A stretch of DNA of 64,000 nt from assembly GCF_900699765.1 (NCBI RefSeq), contig NZ_CAADHO010000002.1, forward strand, positions 186,001-250,000. Direction: 5' to 3'. This DNA is from Desulfoluna butyratoxydans. Lineage in GTDB: Bacteria; Desulfobacterota; Desulfobacteria; Desulfobacterales; Desulfolunaceae. The notes under the pieces were generated by a model that worked only from the letters and a program-made list of their open reading frames with translations, searched no databases and was not told the origin of the DNA. The position numbers were made by a program, and so were the translations under genes. This document shows, one piece after another, positions 60,173 through 64,000 of this stretch; positions within the stretch are counted from its first letter, which is position 1, and the number at the start of each line of letters is the position of its first letter.

Positions 60173-61158
60173 CAGGTGGTCTCCTTGTCATCCGGTCCTT
60201 TCTCATCGCCTGCAATGGCGCTGCGCATATCGGTATCGGCCATGATGTTCTTCATTTTATAATAATCCATGATCCCCAGGTTGCCGCTGCGGAATGCTTC
60301 GGCCATGGCCAGGGGAACCTGTGCCTCGGCTTCCACAACCTTGGCCTGCATCTCCTGGACCCTGGCTTTCATCTCCTGCTCCACGGCGTAGGCCATGGCA
60401 CGGCGCTCTTCGGCCTTGGCCTGGGCGATCTTCTTGTCCGCCTCGGCACGGTCGGTCTCCAGATCGGCGCCGATGTTCTTGCCCACGTCCACATCAGCGA
60501 TATCGATGGAGAGGATCTCATAGGCCGTACCGGAGTCGAGGCCCTTGGCAAGAACGGTTTTGGAGATGGTATCCGGGTTTTCCAGGACCTGCTTGTGGTT
60601 TTCGGATGAGCCGATGGTGGAGACGATGCCCTCGCCCACTCGGGCCAGGATGGTGTCTTCACCGGCCCCGCCCACCAGGCGATCGATGTTGGCCCGCACG
60701 GTGACTCGGGAGATGGCCTTGAGCTGGATGCCGTCCTTGGCCATGGCCGCGATCTTGGGGGTCTCGATGACCTTGGGGTTAACGCTCATCTGAACCGCCT
60801 CGAGCACGTCGCGCCCGGCCAGGTCAATGGCCGCCGCCCGGTTGAACTCCAGGTCGATGTTGGCCTTGTCCGCTGCAATGAGGGCCTGGACCACACGGGC
60901 CAGGTTACCCCCGGCCAGGTAGTGGGATTCCAAGAGGTCGGTGCTGATATCGATACCGGCTTTGACCGCCATGATCTTGGACTCAATGATGAGCTTGGGC
61001 GGTACCTTTCGGAACCGCATGAAGACGATGTTCAGGATACCCACATGGGCACCGGACACCAGGGCCTGGATCCACAGCTTGATGGCGGAGGCGACCACAA
61101 AAAGAATCACCAGCACGATGGCCAGGACGACAAAGGTTAAAATCATGTTTGGGGACAT
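60172..61158 (-). CDS. floA: flotillin-like protein FloA
   Basis: A 328-residue membrane scaffold. The N-terminal hydrophobic hairpin (about 6-45) is followed by a PHB/SPFH-type domain ([34 protein letters not shown]) and a long Ala/Glu/Lys coiled coil (about 240-300; [41 protein letters not shown]). It matches FloA (YqfA), which organises membrane microdomains and affects secretion and signalling. The ATG giving SPNMILTF is chosen; upstream codons have no ribosome site. It lies downstream of two nfeD genes, the usual arrangement. Confidence 0.93.
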   Translation of the reverse strand: MSPNMILTFVVLAIVLVILFVVASAIKLWIQALVSGAHVGILNIVFMRFRKVPPKLIIESKIMAVKAGIDISTDLLESHYLAGGNLARVVQALIAADKANIDLEFNRAAAIDLAGRDVLEAVQMSVNPKVIETPKIAAMAKDGIQLKAISRVTVRANIDRLVGGAGEDTILARVGEGIVSTIGSSENHKQVLENPDTISKTVLAKGLDSGTAYEILSIDIADVDVGKNIGADLETDRAEADKKIAQAKAEERRAMAYAVEQEMKARVQEMQAKVVEAEAQVPLAMAEAFRSGNLGIMDYYKMKNIMADTDMRSAIAGDEKGPDDKETT

Positions 61159-61191
61159 TACGTTCTCCTGATTTTTCACGTTATATACAGG

Positions 61192-61213
61192 GCCCTTCCA
61201 TAACGAAGGGCCG
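61192..61213. promoter_or_regulatory. hairpin between nfeD-like gene and floA
   Basis: GGCCCTTC pairs perfectly with GAAGGGCC around CATAAC in the 73-base gap before floA. No T run is present. It may set relative expression inside the operon. Confidence 0.45.
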
Positions 61214-61231
61214 GGTTTCAATAAGAGGGGT

Positions 61232-61717
61232 TCAATCGGCCGCGATCTGCTGTTTCACCACAACGGAGTTGGCCGTGACGGAAAGGACGGTGACCTGGCA
61301 GCCTTTTTCTATGTATTCACCGCGCGTCACCACATCGATGCGCTCATCGCCGAGGAGGGCCACGCCCGAGGGACGCAGGTCGGTGAGGGCCTCGCCCTCA
61401 AGGCCGAGGAAATGGTCCAGCCCTTTTTTCTGGGACGTGGCTCCCTCCTCGCTTTTCAGCTGTTTCTTAAGGGTCACCGGGGAGTGTTCCAGCACCTTGG
61501 CCCCGATGAAAATGGCGGCGGGAATAAGAAAAATATCGGCCAGCAGCAGGGCATAGCCCATCTGGGTGGAGGCCTCGGTAAAAACCATGTACACCGAGAG
61601 CACAAACAGGGCCGCGGCCACCACGGAGATCACTCCGAAGGAGGGGATGACAAACTCGGCGATGATGGCGGCAACACCAAGAACTTGAAGGACAATGACG
61701 GTTAAGGCAAGTTTCAT
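61232..61717 (-). CDS. short NfeD-like membrane protein
   Basis: A 161-residue protein with three hydrophobic segments in the first 70 residues and a C-terminal OB-fold domain (about 115-160; [32 protein letters not shown]), the hallmark of NfeD proteins. The protease part is absent (NfeD1b-type). The OB fold is thought to bind the partner flotillin. It lies between the long NfeD gene and floA. Confidence 0.85.
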   Translation of the reverse strand: MKLALTVIVLQVLGVAAIIAEFVIPSFGVISVVAAALFVLSVYMVFTEASTQMGYALLLADIFLIPAAIFIGAKVLEHSPVTLKKQLKSEEGATSQKKGLDHFLGLEGEALTDLRPSGVALLGDERIDVVTRGEYIEKGCQVTVLSVTANSVVVKQQIAAD

Positions 61718-61735
61718 GGGCTTGGCTGGGTTCCT

Positions 61736-63214
61736 TTATGCAACAGGTTCGGAAGGGGACTCTTTCCGGGCCACAATGACACGGTTCCCCTCCACGGCGG
61801 TGACCACAACATGCTCGTTTCGATCAATAAAATCACCCCGGGTGACCACATCAAAGGGCTCGCCGTAAAACGCGGCCTTTCCGGCCGGCCGCAAGGGGCT
61901 CAAGGCCACACCCGTGGCACCTTTTTCAATGCGTGCCGTCTCTTTGGAGTCGGCATGGGATTCCTTTAAGTCCGCGTCCAGGTACGGCCCGCTCACCCGA
62001 CCGGCCATGGCCGGGACAAGATAGCGCAGCATGGCCATGGCCATGATAAGGGAGGCGCCGAAGGAGGCCACCACGGTAAGCAGGTTTCCCCGGAACAGGT
62101 CGCCCTCCCAGGGCAGGTCCGGGTCGGGAATCACAAAATCCTGCAGGGAGAGGATCAGCCCCAGTATCACCAGCAGAAAGCCGATCATACCAGCCAGCCC
62201 GAACCCCGGGAGCACGAAAATCTCCACCACCAAAAGCAGCAAGCCGATGACAATGATGAGGATCTCCGCATAGGTGGCAAGGCCCGCAATGTGGTGGCCG
62301 AACAAGGCCAGCCCCAGGGCACAGAGCCCCACGATGCCGAAGACCCCGAAGCCCGGGGCCTTGAGCTCGGTGTACAGGGCTCCCAGGCCGATGATCATGA
62401 GAATGGGGGCGATGGAGAGAATCCACCCGGAGAGGTCCTCGGACCAGGAGGGGTCCACGCGCTCCGGCACGACCCCGCCCTTGCCCTCGCCTGCCACCAC
62501 CTCGGCCAGGGTTTTCAAGGTGGCCTTGGAAAACCCGAAGGCATTGGCCTCCACATCGTCCATGGTCAACAACTCGCCTTCCCGCACCACGGTTCGCACG
62601 TGGTCGGGCTTTTCCTTCAAGTCCTCGTAGGCCTGCCTCTCCAGATAGACGGTCTTGCCGTCGGCTTCATAGGCAACGATCTCCAGCTCCGCCGTCACCA
62701 TGGACTCGGCCAGGGCTTCGCTGTAGCCGTTTTTCCGGGCCAGGGCGCGGAACTTGGCCCGCAGGGGAGACTGGAATTTCTCCCCCAGCATCTTGGGGCC
62801 TTCCTGACTCACGGCAATGGGGGCGCAATCCCCGATGGTGGTGCCCGGGGACATGGTCAGGGCGTCGGCAGAAAGGGCGATAAGGGCCCCGGCGCTGATG
62901 GCTTTTGTCTTCACCCAGGCCACGCTGGGGGATTCAAGGGCCGTGATGGCGTCGACTATTTTAAAGGCCGAATCCACCCGACCGCCGAAGGTATCCATCT
63001 CGAAAATCACCAGGGAAGCCCCTTCGGCGTCCCGTGTGGCACGCTCCACAAAGGCGGCCATGGCCGGAGAAACTTCACCGGAGATAGGAATGACGAGGAC
63101 CTCGGGCCCTTCGGCCCGGGCCGTGGCGCAAAACGGGCCCGTCGACAGAAAACACGACAGAATCCATCCAAAGAAAAAACATGCCGCAACAGGAAAAGAG
63201 GTCAACTTTTGCAT
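61736..63214 (-). CDS. nfeD: NfeD membrane-bound serine protease (ClpP class)
   Basis: A 492-residue protein. A signal peptide (about 1-34) is followed by a ClpP-like protease domain (about 37-225) with the catalytic serine in KAISAGALIALSAD (Ser107) and the lysine in FRALARKNG or the preceding LRAKF. Four TM segments (about 270-400) and a C-terminal OB-fold NfeD domain (LRPAGKAAFYGEPFDVVTRGDFID) complete it. Long NfeD proteins cut membrane proteins such as stomatin/flotillin relatives. First gene of nfeD-nfeD2-floA-194-residue protein, all within 20-75 bases of each other. Confidence 0.92.
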   Translation of the reverse strand: MQKLTSFPVAACFFFGWILSCFLSTGPFCATARAEGPEVLVIPISGEVSPAMAAFVERATRDAEGASLVIFEMDTFGGRVDSAFKIVDAITALESPSVAWVKTKAISAGALIALSADALTMSPGTTIGDCAPIAVSQEGPKMLGEKFQSPLRAKFRALARKNGYSEALAESMVTAELEIVAYEADGKTVYLERQAYEDLKEKPDHVRTVVREGELLTMDDVEANAFGFSKATLKTLAEVVAGEGKGGVVPERVDPSWSEDLSGWILSIAPILMIIGLGALYTELKAPGFGVFGIVGLCALGLALFGHHIAGLATYAEILIIVIGLLLLVVEIFVLPGFGLAGMIGFLLVILGLILSLQDFVIPDPDLPWEGDLFRGNLLTVVASFGASLIMAMAMLRYLVPAMAGRVSGPYLDADLKESHADSKETARIEKGATGVALSPLRPAGKAAFYGEPFDVVTRGDFIDRNEHVVVTAVEGNRVIVARKESPSEPVA

Positions 63215-63325
63215 GGTGATGCCTGGGGTTCAGGTAAAGAGAGCGATGCCGGGAGCCGGACAACACGCCGCCGGAGCAGGGAAGTATGGCCCTGACAACC
63301 CTATAAATGAAGGATGCGCACCGGT

Positions 63326-63346
63326 TTTGCCTCCGTGGGAGGTAAA
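63326..63346. other. small palindrome in the gene-free right end
   Basis: TTTGCCTCC pairs with GGAGGTAAA around GTG, in the 63215-63507 stretch that should hold the nfeD promoter. Apart from this I see no feature there. Confidence 0.3.
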
Positions 63347-63504
63347 TTCGCCGGATGACACCTGATTGACTATTCGTATATACAGGAAAAGGGAAAACCG
63401 TGCAAGATCACGTCGCCCCCGAGCCGCAACCATCCATCAACACGAATGAACAATGAAATCAAAATAATTCACGTTTGAGCACCATTTATTTGGCCCCGCG
63501 CTTC

Positions 63505-63513
63505 TGCTATAGT
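63505..63513 (+). promoter_or_regulatory. extended -10 promoter for the candidate RNA
   Basis: TGC-TATAGT is an extended -10 box; there is no good -35 box at 16-18 bases. A start near 63519 would place the candidate RNA directly downstream. Confidence 0.5.
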
Positions 63514-63519
63514 GCGGCG

Positions 63520-63780
63520 GTTTATCAGGAACATAATCAAACCATGGAGCCATACGACAAGGAGGCCGCCACCGGACCGGAGCACGGTACCTGCGGGCAA
63601 ACCGGCGTGCCCTGAGTCGGCGAGCATGCCCGGGCCATCACGGTGCGGCACCGCTGCCGGGTCATCCTGTGATTTTCTCCTTTGTCACCTTGGCCTCCGG
63701 CCCGGCAAGCCCACTGCCCGACGGGGAATAGGGCATGATTCCCACAGGATTCGCCTTGGGGTAAGCCATGGTTTTTGATA
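63520..63780 (+). ncRNA. candidate structured RNA, possibly 6S RNA
   Basis: About 260 bases with no convincing gene. A closing helix joins ATCAAACCATGG (63536-63547) and CCATGGTTTTTGAT (63766-63779, two bulged T). ATCCTGTG (63664-63671) pairs perfectly with CACAGGAT (63743-63750). The segment GGCGAGCATGCCCGG (63619-63633) resembles the GGTGAGCATGCTCGG segment of E. coli 6S RNA, and ACCTTGGCC...GGC..CAAG (63687-63709) resembles the small hairpin on its 3' side. 6S RNA binds RNA polymerase in stationary phase. The length is above the usual 180-200 bases, so the identity is uncertain. The 3' arm can also pair with TATCAAAACC downstream, which may act as an alternative hairpin. Confidence 0.4.
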
Positions 63781-64000
63781 CCGTTTATACTATCAAAACC
63801 CTGGAAGGTAACGAAGGAAAAACAGGTTCGTATCCTTACGGGTAGGCAAACGCAATATCCTTTAACGATGCATACTTCAGCCTCGTTTGAAAGGAAAGTA
63901 GTTCTTGACACAAAAACGGAAATTGTTCTATATCAATCGTTTAAACTCGGAAAGTTCCGTTTCATCATTAAGTTGCTGTTACAAATGTAATTCTTAGGAA

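Noticed and set aside
63590..63760. Cobalamin riboswitch at the right end
   Set aside because: I compared both strands with the conserved B12-box pattern; the core GCCACTG and the flanking invariant segments are not in the right order.
63537..63911. 124-codon frame on the minus strand at the right end
   Set aside because: No ribosome site, no family resemblance, and it coincides with a strongly paired region better explained as a structured RNA.

Overview
The window looks like a stretch of chromosome from a GC-rich Gram-negative bacterium, most likely a Desulfobacterota (former Deltaproteobacteria) member. The reasons are the gene order rplU-rpmA-obgE-proB-proA-nadD-rsfS-gpmI beside ftsE-ftsX-envC-ctpA, an archaeal-type aldolase of the alternative aromatic amino acid route, an ArsR-methyltransferase fusion beside metH, a sigma-54 activator next to a matching -24/-12 promoter, and outer-membrane genes (LpxL-type acyltransferases, FadL, TolC). 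The species assignment is inference. I saw no rRNA, tRNA, CRISPR array, prophage or transposase gene.

Layout. 1-5.8 kb: a glycosyltransferase, a secreted CocE-type hydrolase, the aldolase, a DnaJ-like protein and a membrane protein. 6.4-15.4 kb: uvrA, a BrnT/BrnA toxin-antitoxin pair, metH and its putative SahR-like regulator. 15.5-25 kb: DUF503, a membrane glycosyltransferase, an iron-sulfur DUF362 protein, cysteine-cluster and zinc-ribbon proteins, DUF429, a lone AAA ATPase and an HsdR-N-like protein. 25.5-33 kb: a ribosomal protein/GTPase/proline/NAD/glycolysis cluster. 33.2-38.7 kb: the cell division and murein hydrolase cluster; pyrE diverges from it. 40-51 kb: an efflux island (RND adaptor, RND pump, TolC, two-component system, MATE pump, MerR regulator) followed by a methyltransferase. 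52-57 kb: a PAS sigma-54 activator, a CoA-transferase with a sigma-54 promoter, and a FadL-type porin. 57-63.2 kb: two LpxL-type acyltransferases and a flotillin/NfeD membrane-domain operon. The last 0.8 kb has no convincing gene but holds a candidate structured RNA with 6S-like features.

The most striking content is not a gene. At least twenty intergenic copies or fragments of a modular palindromic repeat family occur across the window. Most full copies are bounded by GCCTCCGGCGG / CCGCCGGAGGC and are built from a small set of interchangeable modules. Many carry a long hairpin whose 16-18 bp stem differs between copies but stays complementary, around a conserved GAGGAACGA loop. The copies sit at gene ends. 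One has replaced the stop codon of an acyltransferase gene, another creates a false N-terminal extension on a glycosyltransferase, and two stretches are mosaics of several elements. This family is the best candidate for an undescribed system here. Other signals worth checking are four same-orientation operator-like sites at 51.4-52.0 kb, the sigma-54 activator/UAS/promoter set, and perfect palindromes before the AAA ATPase and the ArsR-methyltransferase gene.
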